In this document: positions 26,307 to 35,584 of the stretch, one piece after another
Layout: every line of letters starts with the position of its first letter
How positions within the stretch are numbered: the first letter of the stretch is position 1
Assembly: GCF_018336935.1 (NCBI RefSeq)
Contig: NZ_CP068771.1
Coordinates: 4,030,001-4,094,000 of the forward strand
DNA: 64,000 nt
Direction: 5' to 3'
Source of the DNA: Serratia plymuthica
Lineage (GTDB): Bacteria; Pseudomonadota; Gammaproteobacteria; Enterobacterales; Enterobacteriaceae
The notes under the pieces: generated by a model
Told to the model about the DNA's origin: nothing
Databases searched by the model: none
What the model saw: only the letters and a program-made list of their open reading frames with translations
Made by a program: the position numbers and the translations under genes

Positions 26307-28223
26307 ATGGTACGATTTCCCTACCCGCGTTTGGCCTATCTGTTCGATGCCTTGCAGTCCGAGACTTTGCCGCAGGATGAGCTGGCGAAGCGTTTTGCGG
26401 TATCCACCCGTACCGTGCGTGCCGACATCACCGCGTTGAACGATATTCTGGAAAAATACGGCGCTCGCTTTGTGCATAGCCGTGGGGCGGGCTATCGCCT
26501 GCAGGTGGACGATGCCGTGCTGTTCAGCGCTCTGCAGAATCGGGAGCGCAAAAAGCACGCCACGCCACGCAGTGCTCAGGAGCGGGTACACTATCTGCTG
26601 ATTCGTTTTTTGACCTCAGCCTTTTCCCTGAAATTGGAAGATTTGGCCGATGAATGGTTTGTCAGCCGCGGAACGCTGCAAAACGACATGGCTGAGGTGA
26701 GAGAGCGCCTGGCGAACTACCAGTTAACCATTGAAACCAAACCTCGCTACGGCATGAAGCTGTTCGGCCCGGAGATGGCGATCCGCGCTTGCCTGACCGA
26801 TCTGTTATTTCAACTGCATCTGGCCGATGCCGAGAACCCGTTGCTCAGCAATGAAATCCTGCTGCAACCGCAGGTGGCGACCTTCGCCGGGCTGCTGCAT
26901 CCGCTGCTGTCGCAATATGCCATTCGCCTGACGGACGAAGGTGAGCAGTATTTGATTTTCTACTGTGCGGTGGCGCTGCGGCGCATCAGCGATGGCTACC
27001 CGCTGTCCGATTTTGACGTTGAAGACGGCGATGACGCGGTGCGCAAGGTTTCCACCTGGCTGGCGGGGGAACTGCGCAAGGCCAGCGGCAAAGAGGTGGC
27101 GATGGCGGAAGAGGCTTATTTAAGGGTGAATATTGCCGCGCGTCGGGTACAGGACGTGCAGCCGACCAGGATCAACGCCGACGACGAAGAAGCGCTGGTG
27201 GACTACATTCTGTCGTACATCAATGCACACTATAACTACAACCTGCAGGGTGATCGCCAACTGCGGGCTGACTTGCTCACCCATATCAAGACCATGATTA
27301 CCCGGGTGAAATACCAGATTAATATTCCCAACCCGCTGTTGGCCAATATCAAACAACACTATCCGATGGCCTATGACGTGACGCTGGCGGCGGTATCGAG
27401 CTGGGGAAAATATACCCCTTACACCCTGAGCGAAAACGAAATCGGCTATCTGGTGCTGCATATCGGCGTTGGGTTGGAACGGCACTACAACATCGGCTAC
27501 GAGCGCCATCCGCAGGTGATGCTGGTGTGCGATACCGGTAATTCAACGGTGCGCATGATCCAGGCGCAGATTGCACGCAAATACCCACAGCTGGTGATGA
27601 CGCGCATCGTTTCGCTGCGCGATTATGAGGTGCTTGCTCATATCGACGAAGATTTTGTCATTTCCAACGCGCGGGTCAGCGAAAAGAACAAGCCGGTGGT
27701 GGTGATGTCGCCGTTTCCTACCGAATACCAGCTGGAGCAGCTGGGTAAACTGGTGCTGGTGGATCGGACCAAACCCTACATGCTGGAGAAGTTCTTCGAC
27801 GCCGCGCATTTCAGGGTGGTGAACGAGCCGCTGACGCAGGCGGAGCTGTTCCGGAAAGTGTGCGTTCAACTGGAGCAGGAAGGGTACGTCGGCGACGATT
27901 TTTACCCGTCGGTAGTGGAGCGCGAAGCTATAGTATCGACCATGCTGGGTGAAGGCATTGCGCTACCGCACTCGTTGGGATTGCTGGCGAAAAAAACCGT
28001 GGTGATGACGCTGCTGGCGCCGCAGGGCGTGGTGTGGGGCGACGGTGAGATCGCCCACGTGATTTTCCTGCTGGCGATCAGCAAAAGCGACTACGAAGAG
28101 GCGATGGCGATTTACGATCTGTTCGTCACCTTTGTACGCGAGCGTTCGATGAGTCGTCTGTTGAGCAGCGATAATTTCGACAGCTTCAAGGCGGTGGCGC
28201 TGGACTGTTTGAGCCGGATTTAA
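26307..28223 (+). CDS. PRD-containing multidomain transcriptional regulator (MtlR/LicR type)
   Basis: The 638-residue protein has an N-terminal helix-turn-helix (ELAKRFAVSTRTVRADI), a second Mga-like HTH (about 95-160), two PTS regulation domains (about 190-395), an EIIB-like domain with Cys408 (LVCDTGNSTVRMIQ), and a C-terminal EIIA-Fru/Ntr domain with His555 (GIALPHS). The family activates sugar operons and is switched by phosphorylation from HPr, EIIB or EIIA. It lacks the RNA-binding domain of BglG antiterminators. Context makes it the probable activator of the 19356-24916 operon. It has only 52 bases to the lactonase. Confidence 0.88.
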   Translation: MVRFPYPRLAYLFDALQSETLPQDELAKRFAVSTRTVRADITALNDILEKYGARFVHSRGAGYRLQVDDAVLFSALQNRERKKHATPRSAQERVHYLLIRFLTSAFSLKLEDLADEWFVSRGTLQNDMAEVRERLANYQLTIETKPRYGMKLFGPEMAIRACLTDLLFQLHLADAENPLLSNEILLQPQVATFAGLLHPLLSQYAIRLTDEGEQYLIFYCAVALRRISDGYPLSDFDVEDGDDAVRKVSTWLAGELRKASGKEVAMAEEAYLRVNIAARRVQDVQPTRINADDEEALVDYILSYINAHYNYNLQGDRQLRADLLTHIKTMITRVKYQINIPNPLLANIKQHYPMAYDVTLAAVSSWGKYTPYTLSENEIGYLVLHIGVGLERHYNIGYERHPQVMLVCDTGNSTVRMIQAQIARKYPQLVMTRIVSLRDYEVLAHIDEDFVISNARVSEKNKPVVVMSPFPTEYQLEQLGKLVLVDRTKPYMLEKFFDAAHFRVVNEPLTQAELFRKVCVQLEQEGYVGDDFYPSVVEREAIVSTMLGEGIALPHSLGLLAKKTVVMTLLAPQGVVWGDGEIAHVIFLLAISKSDYEEAMAIYDLFVTFVRERSMSRLLSSDNFDSFKAVALDCLSRI

Positions 28224-28373
28224 GCCGTGCGAGCACCGGAAGGGGAGAATATCGCCGTCCATTTGCACAAGAAACAAGCCGGGGGGATTTACGGGGAATT
28301 ATTGCGGAATCTGGAGTCCGGCTCGCAAAGTTGCGTGAAGCCTTATGGTGGGCATTGGGGTATGGCGGGTATT

Positions 28374-28395
28374 AACGCGCCACGAAAGGCGCGTT
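28374..28395. terminator. Hairpin between the regulator and npr
   Basis: An 8-bp perfect stem (AACGCGCC / GGCGCGTT, loop ACGAAA) lies between convergent genes. T-runs are short on both sides, so efficiency is uncertain. Confidence 0.5.
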
Positions 28396-28418
28396 TATCA
28401 GGTCGTTACCGGTCAGGA

Positions 28419-28691
28419 TTAGTCTTCATCAAACCCGGAATTAATCAGTTCAATCACCGCATTCAGCGCTTTCACCTCGTCCGGGCCGGTCGCTTCCACC
28501 TCGATGTGCCGCCCCTGTGCGGAATCCAGCATCAGCAGCGCAATGACGCTGCTGGCTTCGGCCTCGGTGCCGCTGTCGTTACGCAGCATCACTTCGGCGT
28601 CAAAACTCTGCACCAACTCGAACAGCTTCATCGCCGGGCGAGCGTGCATGCCGAGTTTATTTTTGATTTCAACCGTTTGCTTGACCGTCAT
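28419..28691 (-). CDS. npr: NPr, phosphocarrier of the nitrogen PTS
   Basis: The 90-residue HPr-like protein has the active-site His16 in [15 protein letters not shown]. It relays phosphate from EI-Ntr to PtsN. It ends the rpoN-hpf-ptsN-rapZ-npr operon and overlaps rapZ by 4 bases (ATGA). The adjacent PRD regulator on the other strand carries a related EIIA domain, so crosstalk is conceivable. Confidence 0.96.
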   Translation of the reverse strand: MTVKQTVEIKNKLGMHARPAMKLFELVQSFDAEVMLRNDSGTEAEASSVIALLMLDSAQGRHIEVEATGPDEVKALNAVIELINSGFDED

Positions 28692-29542
28692 TGTTTACGT
28701 TTTTCCAGCGTCCGGTGGCGCGATTGCACGTTCTTGCCGCGTGAACGGAAGTAGTCGGCCAGTTGTTCGGCTACGTAGACGGAACGGTGTTTACCGCCGG
28801 TACAGCCAATCGCTACCGTCAGGTAGCTGCGGTTGTTGGTTTCCAGCATCGGCAGCCACTGTTCCAGATAGCTGCGCGTCTGGTAGATAAAGTTGTGCAC
28901 TTCAGTGTGACGATCGAGGAACGAGGCGACCGGTTTATCCAGGCCGGTCATCGGGCGCAGTTTCGGGTCCCAGTGCGGGTTCGGCAGGAAGCGTACGTCG
29001 AATACGTAATCGGCGTCGATCGGGATGCCGTGCTTAAAGCCGAAGGATTCGAACACCATGGTCAGTTCACGCTCGCGTTTACCCAGCAGGCGGGTACGCA
29101 GCATTTCGGCCAGCTCATGCACCGACATTTCCGACGTGTCGATGAGCAGGTCGGCCCTTGAGCGCAACGGCTCAAGCAGATCGCTCTCTTCATCGATCGC
29201 GCTTTCCAGCGACAGGTTCTTGGTGGAGAGCGGATGCAGGCGGCGGGTATCGCTGTAGCGGCGAATCAGGGTATTACGGTCGGCGTCGAGGAACAGCAAT
29301 TGCGGAGAAAAGCAGTCCGGCAATTGGGTCATCGCATATTCGAACACTTCCGGCGATTCCGGCATGTTACGCACGTCGATGCTTACCGCTGCGGAGATGT
29401 TGCGTTCCGCCAGCGTGTTGGCAAGCTGCGGCAGCAGTACCACGGGCAGGTTATCAACGCAGTAAAAACCCATGTCTTCCAGCGCCCGCAAGGCGACGGA
29501 TTTCCCTGAACCGGAACGGCCGCTGACAATCATCAGCACCAT
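28688..29542 (-). CDS. rapZ: RapZ, RNase adaptor for GlmZ and nucleotide-binding protein
   Basis: The 284-residue protein has a Walker A motif (GRSGSGKS, residues 8-15) and the basic C-terminal [19 protein letters not shown] region. RapZ senses glucosamine-6-phosphate and directs RNase E to the small RNA GlmZ, so setting glmS expression and envelope precursor supply. It lies 130 bases after ptsN in the conserved rpoN operon. Confidence 0.97.
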   Translation of the reverse strand: MVLMIVSGRSGSGKSVALRALEDMGFYCVDNLPVVLLPQLANTLAERNISAAVSIDVRNMPESPEVFEYAMTQLPDCFSPQLLFLDADRNTLIRRYSDTRRLHPLSTKNLSLESAIDEESDLLEPLRSRADLLIDTSEMSVHELAEMLRTRLLGKRERELTMVFESFGFKHGIPIDADYVFDVRFLPNPHWDPKLRPMTGLDKPVASFLDRHTEVHNFIYQTRSYLEQWLPMLETNNRSYLTVAIGCTGGKHRSVYVAEQLADYFRSRGKNVQSRHRTLEKRKQ

Positions 29543-29672
29543 GTGGCAACTCCCCTGGCATCTCAGTGGCGTTTATCGCCACCGTTAGAAACTTTATTAC
29601 TCCGGCCTGAGCCGGAACCCATCGTAGCTAAACAGTATCGTTATCCCGGCTGGAAGTCACGCCAGTCGGGCG

Positions 29673-30134
29673 TTACTCGGTGATGATCTGGTAAAGCTCT
29701 TCGTCGCTTTGCGCCGAGCGCAGGCGACGGCATACAGTTTTGTCGGCCAGGCGCTTGGCGACCAGCGACAGGGTATGCAAATGGGTTTTACATTGGTCGG
29801 CGGGCACCAGCAAGGCGAACAGCAAATCGACCGGCTGGTTGTCAATGGCGTCAAAGGCAATAGGTTGGTCTAGACGGATAAACACGCCAACGGCCCGCAG
29901 TGTGTCCTCTTCCAGTTTGCCATGGGGAATGGCGATACCGTTGCCGATACCGGTACTACCCATGCGCTCCCGGGTGAGAACCGCGTCAAACACCACCTGC
30001 GACGGCAGGTTGAGCTGTTTTGCAGCCAGTTCGCTGATAATTTCCAAAGCCCGTTTCTTGCTGGTGCAGTGTACCGAGCTTTTGGTGCACTCGATGTTTA
30101 ACACCGAGCTTAATTGCATATATTCGTTGTTCAT
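29673..30134 (-). CDS. ptsN: PtsN, EIIA of the nitrogen PTS
   Basis: In this 153-residue EIIA-Ntr protein, the phosphorylated histidine is His71 in GIAIPHGKLEEDTLRAVG. It regulates potassium uptake (TrkA, KdpD) and other targets according to its phosphorylation state. I chose ATG at 30134 (MNNEYMQLSSVLN), which fits relatives best; ATG at 30155 would add seven residues. An unusually long 265-base gap with a hairpin separates it from hpf. Confidence 0.95.
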   Translation of the reverse strand: MNNEYMQLSSVLNIECTKSSVHCTSKKRALEIISELAAKQLNLPSQVVFDAVLTRERMGSTGIGNGIAIPHGKLEEDTLRAVGVFIRLDQPIAFDAIDNQPVDLLFALLVPADQCKTHLHTLSLVAKRLADKTVCRRLRSAQSDEELYQIITE

Positions 30135-30399
30135 CTCATCTTCACTTAAAGCCATGCTTATCAGGCTGTTTTACGGGTCGTTTTGGCCCCGGGCAGTGCT
30201 CGAACGCCTCACGTACTTGCGTGTACGCTCGGGGTTCTGCGCGCTGGCCGTGACCGAACTGCCTGCGTCAATGACGCCTGAAAAGATGGCTTTCGCCTGT
30301 TTTAACCCTGATCACCGTTCGGCGCGTTGCCCTGGCGGGGAACGCGCCGATAGCTGAAACTGCGTTGAGCAGTGCCCTGACGGAAAGAGAATCAGAGTG
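30135..30399. other. ptsN-hpf spacer with inverted repeats
   Basis: The spacer holds an 8-bp perfect stem (GGCGCGTT 30321-30328 with AACGCGCC 30341-30348). Around 30208-30230 it also has a CACGTACTTGCGTGTACGCT segment typical of intergenic repeats in this group. No gene is seen. It could modulate expression of ptsN-rapZ-npr relative to rpoN-hpf. Confidence 0.45.
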
Positions 30400-30687
30400 T
30401 CAGTGTTGTTTTAATTTGTCTTTATGTTTGTTCAATTGACGCGCCAGTTTGTCGATCAGGGTGTCAATTGCGGCATACATGTTCTCGTCTTCCGAGGTGG
30501 CATGCAACTCGCCTCCATTCACGTGCACCGTCGCTTCCGCAATCTGCTGCACTTTTTCCACGCTAAGCACGACATACACCTGATTTATGCGGTCAAAATA
30601 CTGTTCGAGCTTGGCGAACTTGGTATTCACGAACTCGCGCAATGGTTCGGTGATTTCGATGTGGTGTCCGGTAATGTTGAGCTGCAT
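30400..30687 (-). CDS. hpf: HPF, ribosome hibernation promoting factor
   Basis: The 95-residue protein equals the E. coli short HPF in length and pattern (MQLNITGHHIEITEPLREFVNTKF, then HATSEDENMYAAIDTLIDKLARQL). It binds the 30S decoding centre and helps form 100S dimers in stationary phase. I chose ATG at 30687 with GGAAG upstream, rather than the in-frame ATG at 30714, which overlaps the rpoN end. Confidence 0.96.
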   Translation of the reverse strand: MQLNITGHHIEITEPLREFVNTKFAKLEQYFDRINQVYVVLSVEKVQQIAEATVHVNGGELHATSEDENMYAAIDTLIDKLARQLNKHKDKLKQH

Positions 30688-30710
30688 AGTGTCTTCCTTC
30701 TCTATTGAGG

Positions 30711-32144
30711 TCAAACCAACTGTTTACGCTGGTTGGACGGCGGGATGGACAAAGACTCTCGGTACTTGGCGACGGTACGCCGCGCCACGATGATCCCCTG
30801 ATCGGAGAGCAGGGTGGCCAGCTTGCTGTCGCTGAGCGGTTTAGCGGGGTTTTCCGCCGCAATCAATTTCTTCACCAAAGCACGGATCGCCGTAGAAGAG
30901 GCTTCGCCCCCGCTGTCGGTATTCACATGGCTGGAGAAGAAATATTTCAACTCGAAAATGCCGCGCGGACTGTGCAGAAACTTCTGCGTGGTGACGCGTG
31001 AAATTGTCGATTCATGCATCTCCACGGCCAGGGCGATATCCGCCAGCACCATGGGCTTCATAAATTCGGCACCCTGTTCAAAAAAAGCTTGTTGCTGTTC
31101 GACGATGCAGCGCGTGACTTTTAGCAAGGTATCGTTACGGCTTTCCAGGCTCTTGATCAGCCATTTCGCTTCCTGCAGATTACTGCGGATATACTGGCCG
31201 TCACTGTCGTTGCGCGCGCTGCTGCCCATGGCGGCGTACTGCTGGTTGATCTTCAGCCGCGGAATGCTGTCGGCGTTGAGCTCTACCGTCCAACTGTCCT
31301 GCACCTTGCGTACCAGCACGTCCGGGATCACGTATTCTGACTCGCCGGTGTTGATCGACTGGCCCGGGCGCGGATCAAGAGACTGGATCAGCAGCATCGC
31401 TTCTTTCAGTGTATCTTCTTTTAGCCGCGTTGTTCGCATCAGGCTGCGAAAGTCGTGATTGGCCAACAGAGCCAGATGTTCGCTGATGATCAGGCTCGCT
31501 TCAGCCAGGTAGGGCGTATCTTTTGCGTACTGGGAAAGCTGGATCAGCAAACAGTCGCGCAGATCGCGCGCGGCGACGCCAACCGGATCAAAACGCTGCA
31601 CGCGCTTCAAAACCGCTTCGACTTCGTCCATTGTCACATTCTCGTCACCCAGGCTCTCCAGAATATCTTCCAGCGGCACGGTGAGATAACCGGTGTCATC
31701 GACGGCGTCGACTATCGAGGTGGCAATGGCGACATCGGTATCAGAGAATGGCGTGAGATCCACCTGCCACATCAGGTAATCCTGCAGCGTCTGGGTGGTT
31801 TCGCCCTGATAGACCGGCAACTCATCATCGCTGTAATCGGTACCGGTGCCGGACGGCGTGCCTGCGGTGTAGATTTCGTCCCAGGTGGCGTCCAGCGGCA
31901 GTTCTTCGGGCATGTCCTTTTGTTCCAGCGCCTCGCGGGTATCCAGCCCTTCGGTCTCGGTCGTCTCTTTAGCGTCGATTTCTTCGTGCAGATCGGTCTG
32001 CTCAAGCAGGGGATTGCTCTCTAACGCCAGCTGTATCTCCTGCTGGAGCTCAAGCGTGGACAACTGCAGCAGGCGGATAGCCTGCTGGAGCTGGGGGGTC
32101 ATGGCCAGTTGTTGGCTGAGCCTGAGTTGCAAACCTTGCTTCAT
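30711..32144 (-). CDS. rpoN: RpoN, sigma-54
   Basis: The 477-residue protein has the three sigma-54 regions: the glutamine/leucine-rich activator-contact region ([21 protein letters not shown]), an acidic linker (about 50-110), and the core-binding plus DNA-binding parts ending in the RpoN box [10 protein letters not shown]. It directs transcription from -24/-12 promoters for nitrogen and other functions. Position after lptB and before hpf is canonical. Confidence 0.98.
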   Translation of the reverse strand: MKQGLQLRLSQQLAMTPQLQQAIRLLQLSTLELQQEIQLALESNPLLEQTDLHEEIDAKETTETEGLDTREALEQKDMPEELPLDATWDEIYTAGTPSGTGTDYSDDELPVYQGETTQTLQDYLMWQVDLTPFSDTDVAIATSIVDAVDDTGYLTVPLEDILESLGDENVTMDEVEAVLKRVQRFDPVGVAARDLRDCLLIQLSQYAKDTPYLAEASLIISEHLALLANHDFRSLMRTTRLKEDTLKEAMLLIQSLDPRPGQSINTGESEYVIPDVLVRKVQDSWTVELNADSIPRLKINQQYAAMGSSARNDSDGQYIRSNLQEAKWLIKSLESRNDTLLKVTRCIVEQQQAFFEQGAEFMKPMVLADIALAVEMHESTISRVTTQKFLHSPRGIFELKYFFSSHVNTDSGGEASSTAIRALVKKLIAAENPAKPLSDSKLATLLSDQGIIVARRTVAKYRESLSIPPSNQRKQLV

Positions 32145-32194
32145 AATCTTCAGTCTACTTCCGTTAACAGTCGTCCATCAGGACGCGCCGGCAC

Positions 32195-32920
32195 TCAGAG
32201 GCGGAATTCTTCGCCCAGATAAACGCGTTTCACCTGCTCATCAGCCAAAATGGCATCCGGCGTGCCGTGAGCGATCAGTTTGCCCTGGCTGACGATATAG
32301 GCGCGTTCGCACACGTCCAGCGTTTCGCGCACGTTATGGTCGGTGATCAGCACGCCCAGGCCGCTGTCACGCAAGTGCTCGATAATTTTTTTAATGTCGA
32401 TAACGGAAATGGGATCAACCCCGGCGAAAGGCTCATCCAGCAGGATGAATTTCGGGTTAGCCGCCAGCGCACGGGCGATCTCCACGCGGCGGCGTTCGCC
32501 ACCGGACAGCGCCTGACCCAGGTTGTCGCGCAGATGGGAGATATGGAACTCTTCCATCAGCTCAACCGCACGGTCTGCACGCTGCTCGCTGCTGAGATCC
32601 TCGCGGATCTCCAGGACGGCCATCAGGTTGTCATACACGCTCAGACGACGGAAGATCGACGCTTCCTGCGGCAAATAACCGATGCCGCGACGCGCACGGG
32701 CGTGCAGCGGCAGCAGGCTGATATCTTCTTCGTCAATCACGATACGCCCGGCATCACGCTGGACGATGCCGACCACCATGTAAAAGGTGGTGGTCTTGCC
32801 GGCGCCGTTTGGCCCCAGCAGGCCGACGATCTCGCCGGATTTCACTTTCAGGCTGACGTCTTCAACAACTTTACGGCCTTTGTAGGCTTTCGCCAGGTTT
32901 TCTGCGATGAGTGTAGCCAT
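32195..32920 (-). CDS. lptB: LptB, ATPase of the LPS transporter
   Basis: The 241-residue ABC ATPase has Walker [10 protein letters not shown], signature LSGGERRR and Walker B FILLDEP. With LptF and LptG it extracts LPS from the inner membrane and powers its movement along LptC and LptA. Six bases separate it from lptA. Confidence 0.98.
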   Translation of the reverse strand: MATLIAENLAKAYKGRKVVEDVSLKVKSGEIVGLLGPNGAGKTTTFYMVVGIVQRDAGRIVIDEEDISLLPLHARARRGIGYLPQEASIFRRLSVYDNLMAVLEIREDLSSEQRADRAVELMEEFHISHLRDNLGQALSGGERRRVEIARALAANPKFILLDEPFAGVDPISVIDIKKIIEHLRDSGLGVLITDHNVRETLDVCERAYIVSQGKLIAHGTPDAILADEQVKRVYLGEEFRL

Positions 32921-32926
32921 AAGTGA

Positions 32927-33466
32927 TTAGTTACTCTTCTTTTGCCCGTTTTTGTCTTGCAACTGCGACGGTACCAGAACCGTAGTCACGCGTTTGCCTT
33001 TATCGCTGAACGCCTGCATTTGCTGCTGTTGCACCAGGTAGGTGATGCGATCGCCCTTCACGTTGCTGTCGAGTTGCTCCAGATAGGCGTTCCCGGTCAG
33101 GGTCACCAACTGCGACGCCACGTCGTAACGGACCTTCTGCGCATGGCCTTTTACCGGCTTGCCGCTGTCTTGCATCTGGTAGAAGGTGACCGGATTGCCA
33201 AAGGCTTCGATATAGGTTTTGTTCTGATCGCCGCCTGGGCGGGTAACGACCACTTTATCCGCCTTGATGTCGATGGTGCCTTGCTTGATCACCACGTTAT
33301 CGGTAAAGGTGCTGACGTTGCTCTGCATATCCAGAGACTGTTTCAGCGAGTCGATGCTTACCGGTTGGTTGGAGTCAGATTTCAGCGCCCATGCGGGTGC
33401 GCTGGCGGCCAAAATGAGGCTTCCGATCAACAGATTACGGCGTTGTTTTTTGGTTCTGAATTTCAT
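32927..33466 (-). CDS. lptA: LptA, periplasmic LPS bridge protein
   Basis: The 179-residue protein has a signal peptide (LLIGSLILAASAPAWA) and the OstA beta-jellyroll fold with conserved TRPGGDQ and GKRVTTVLVPSQLQDK segments. It polymerises between LptC and LptD to carry LPS. I use ATG at 33466 (MKFRTKK), as in E. coli; the frame also has an upstream start at 33487. It overlaps lptC by 32 bases. Confidence 0.96.
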   Translation of the reverse strand: MKFRTKKQRRNLLIGSLILAASAPAWALKSDSNQPVSIDSLKQSLDMQSNVSTFTDNVVIKQGTIDIKADKVVVTRPGGDQNKTYIEAFGNPVTFYQMQDSGKPVKGHAQKVRYDVASQLVTLTGNAYLEQLDSNVKGDRITYLVQQQQMQAFSDKGKRVTTVLVPSQLQDKNGQKKSN

Positions 33467-34013
33467 AGTTGGTCTTAACCTTATCAATCAGCTCAGCGGT
33501 TTTGGCCCGCAGGTTCCCACGCATTTTCATGCCGTTAGAGGTAAAGTTTGTCCCGTAGAGGGTCACTTCATCATCCGAAGCGACATCTTGGGTCACCAGA
33601 TTCACCTGAGCATTGTCCGTTTTAATTTTTTCCAGCTGTGAGGTGGTGGTCAGGCTGTTCACCTCAACGTGGCCGTAAAGATACAGCATTCGATCTTTAG
33701 TCAGTTTGGCGCGATCGGCGCGAACTGACCAGGTGGCCACCGCGTTTTCATCAAACAGCGTCATCACCGGCTGGGTAAACCAGCTTAATTCATCGGTGGT
33801 ATAATACTTCACGTCTTCCGCCACCAGCTTGTAACTCAACTTCCCGGCCGGATTGTACACTATGGTGACCGTGTGCTGGCTCTGATAAGTCGGGTCCTGA
33901 TCATTGACGGGGCCCGGAACCGCATCATCACTGAAATCAGTCATGTTCCAGCCAATCAGCGCCAGGACGATCACCGCCAGAAAGAGGGTGATCCAAAGTT
34001 TGGTTTTGCTCAT
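33435..34013 (-). CDS. lptC: LptC, bitopic LPS transport protein
   Basis: The 192-residue protein has one N-terminal membrane helix (residues 6-24) and a periplasmic jellyroll with DRMLYLYGHVEV and GNLRAKTAELIDKVKTNYEIQN, collinear with E. coli LptC (191 residues). It receives LPS from LptBFG and passes it to LptA. Its start overlaps the kdsC stop. Confidence 0.97.
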   Translation of the reverse strand: MSKTKLWITLFLAVIVLALIGWNMTDFSDDAVPGPVNDQDPTYQSQHTVTIVYNPAGKLSYKLVAEDVKYYTTDELSWFTQPVMTLFDENAVATWSVRADRAKLTKDRMLYLYGHVEVNSLTTTSQLEKIKTDNAQVNLVTQDVASDDEVTLYGTNFTSNGMKMRGNLRAKTAELIDKVKTNYEIQNQKTTP

Positions 34014-34564
34014 ATCGACAGCCCTTTGGCGTCCTCCAGCTTATTCTGTGCCAAAAGAATGATGTCGCACAGTTCGCGCACCGCGCCGCGGCCACCTGCA
34101 ATGCGGGTGACGTAGTGGGCTCTTGGCGTCAGCAACGGATGCGCATCCGCCACGGCGACCGCCAGGCCAACCTGAGCCATCACCGGCCAGTCGATCAGAT
34201 CATCACCGATATAGGCCACCTGATCGGCGTTTAACGACAGTGTATCCAACAGTTCGCGGAAGGCCAAAAGCTTATCGGACTGCCCCTGATACAGATGGGT
34301 GATGCCGAGGGTTTTCGCCCGATCTTCCAGCAATTTGGCTGAACGTCCGGTGATAATCGCCACGTCGATATCCGATGTTTTCAGGCAGCGAATGCCGTAA
34401 CCGTCGCGCACGTTGAACGCTTTTAATTCTTCGCCGTTGTTGCCCATAAAAATCAGGCCGTCTGACAGCACGCCGTCGACATCGCAAATCAGCAGGCGGA
34501 TTTTGCCGGCACGCGCCATGACGTCTTGTTCTACAGGCCCGTAGCAGGTTTCAACCAGACTCAT
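34010..34564 (-). CDS. kdsC: KdsC, Kdo-8-phosphate phosphatase
   Basis: In this 184-residue HAD phosphatase, the nucleophile motif is DVDGVLSDG (Asp28, Asp30), with the later YIGDDLIDWPVM motif. It removes phosphate from Kdo-8-phosphate in LPS core synthesis. It overlaps lptC by 4 bases and follows kdsD, so Kdo synthesis and LPS transport share a transcript. Confidence 0.97.
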   Translation of the reverse strand: MSLVETCYGPVEQDVMARAGKIRLLICDVDGVLSDGLIFMGNNGEELKAFNVRDGYGIRCLKTSDIDVAIITGRSAKLLEDRAKTLGITHLYQGQSDKLLAFRELLDTLSLNADQVAYIGDDLIDWPVMAQVGLAVAVADAHPLLTPRAHYVTRIAGGRGAVRELCDIILLAQNKLEDAKGLSI

Positions 34565-34581
34565 TGAGTTCTATTCCTTAA

Positions 34582-35568
34582 TTAAACGACGCCGGCGCGC
34601 AGCATGTCATGCATATGTACCACACCCAGCAATTGGTCGCCATCGGCAACCAGCAGCGCGGTGATATGGCGCTGCTGCATCAGGTTCAACGCATCGACCG
34701 CCAGCAGGTTCGGGCGAACCCGCACGCCGCCGAGCGTCATGACATCGACGATCCGGGCTTCGTTGAGGTTGATGCCCATATCAAATATCCGCCGCAGGTC
34801 GCCATCGGTAAAGATGCCGGCGATTTTCATCAGATCGTCGCAGATGACCGTCATGCCCAGGTTTTTGCGCGTGATTTCCAGCAACGCGTCGCGCAGCGAT
34901 GCATCGGCGCTGACGTGCGGGATTTCCTCGCCGCTGTGCATGATGTCGCAAACGCGCAGCAGCAACCTGCGGCCCAGGGCGCCGCCGGGGTGCGACAGCG
35001 CAAAATCTTCCGGCGTGAAACCGCGGGCTTTCAGCAACGCCACTGCCAGCGCATCGCCCATCACCAGGGTGGCGGTGGTGCTGGTGGTTGGCGCCAGGCC
35101 GAGCGGGCAGGCTTCCTGCGGCACTTTGATGCACAGGTGAATATCCGCCGCTTTGCCCATCGAGCTTTCCGGATTGTTGGTCATGCAGATCAGCGGGATT
35201 TGCTGGCGCTTCAGGACCGGGATGAGCGCCTGGATCTCATTGGACTCGCCGGAGTTGGAAATGGCGAGCACGATATCTTGCGCCGTCACCATGCCAAGAT
35301 CGCCGTGGCTGGCCTCCGCCGGGTGAACAAAGAAGGATGGCGTGCCGGTGCTGGCGAAGGTGGCGGCAATCTTGCAACCGATGTGCCCGGATTTACCCAT
35401 GCCCATCACCACCACTTTACCGCAGCAGCCGGCGATCAATTCGCAGGCGCGGGTAAAGTCTGCATTGATGTACCGATCGAGCTGGGCCAGCCCGTCACGC
35501 TCAATCTGCAGCACTTCTTTGCCTGCCTGTTGAAAATCAAAGCCCGGTTGCAACTGAATGTTCGACAT
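34582..35568 (-). CDS. kdsD: KdsD, D-arabinose-5-phosphate isomerase
   Basis: The 328 residues comprise an N-terminal SIS sugar-isomerase domain (GMGKSGHIGCKIAATFASTG; SNSGESNE) and two C-terminal CBS domains. It converts ribulose-5-phosphate to arabinose-5-phosphate, the first step to Kdo. ATG at 35568 has GGGA six bases upstream and gives the E. coli length; ATG at 35574 is a close alternative. Confidence 0.97.
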   Translation of the reverse strand: MSNIQLQPGFDFQQAGKEVLQIERDGLAQLDRYINADFTRACELIAGCCGKVVVMGMGKSGHIGCKIAATFASTGTPSFFVHPAEASHGDLGMVTAQDIVLAISNSGESNEIQALIPVLKRQQIPLICMTNNPESSMGKAADIHLCIKVPQEACPLGLAPTTSTTATLVMGDALAVALLKARGFTPEDFALSHPGGALGRRLLLRVCDIMHSGEEIPHVSADASLRDALLEITRKNLGMTVICDDLMKIAGIFTDGDLRRIFDMGINLNEARIVDVMTLGGVRVRPNLLAVDALNLMQQRHITALLVADGDQLLGVVHMHDMLRAGVV

Positions 35569-35584
35569 GTTCATTCCCGTCGGT

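Noticed and set aside
26307..28223. BglG-type RNA antiterminator
   Set aside because: The N-terminus is a DNA-binding helix-turn-helix pair, not the short RNA-binding domain of BglG, and no RAT-like hairpin overlapping a terminator was seen before 19356.
28227..28754. 175-codon frame over npr
   Set aside because: Shadow of npr and the start of the rapZ 3' end, both firmly identified on the other strand.
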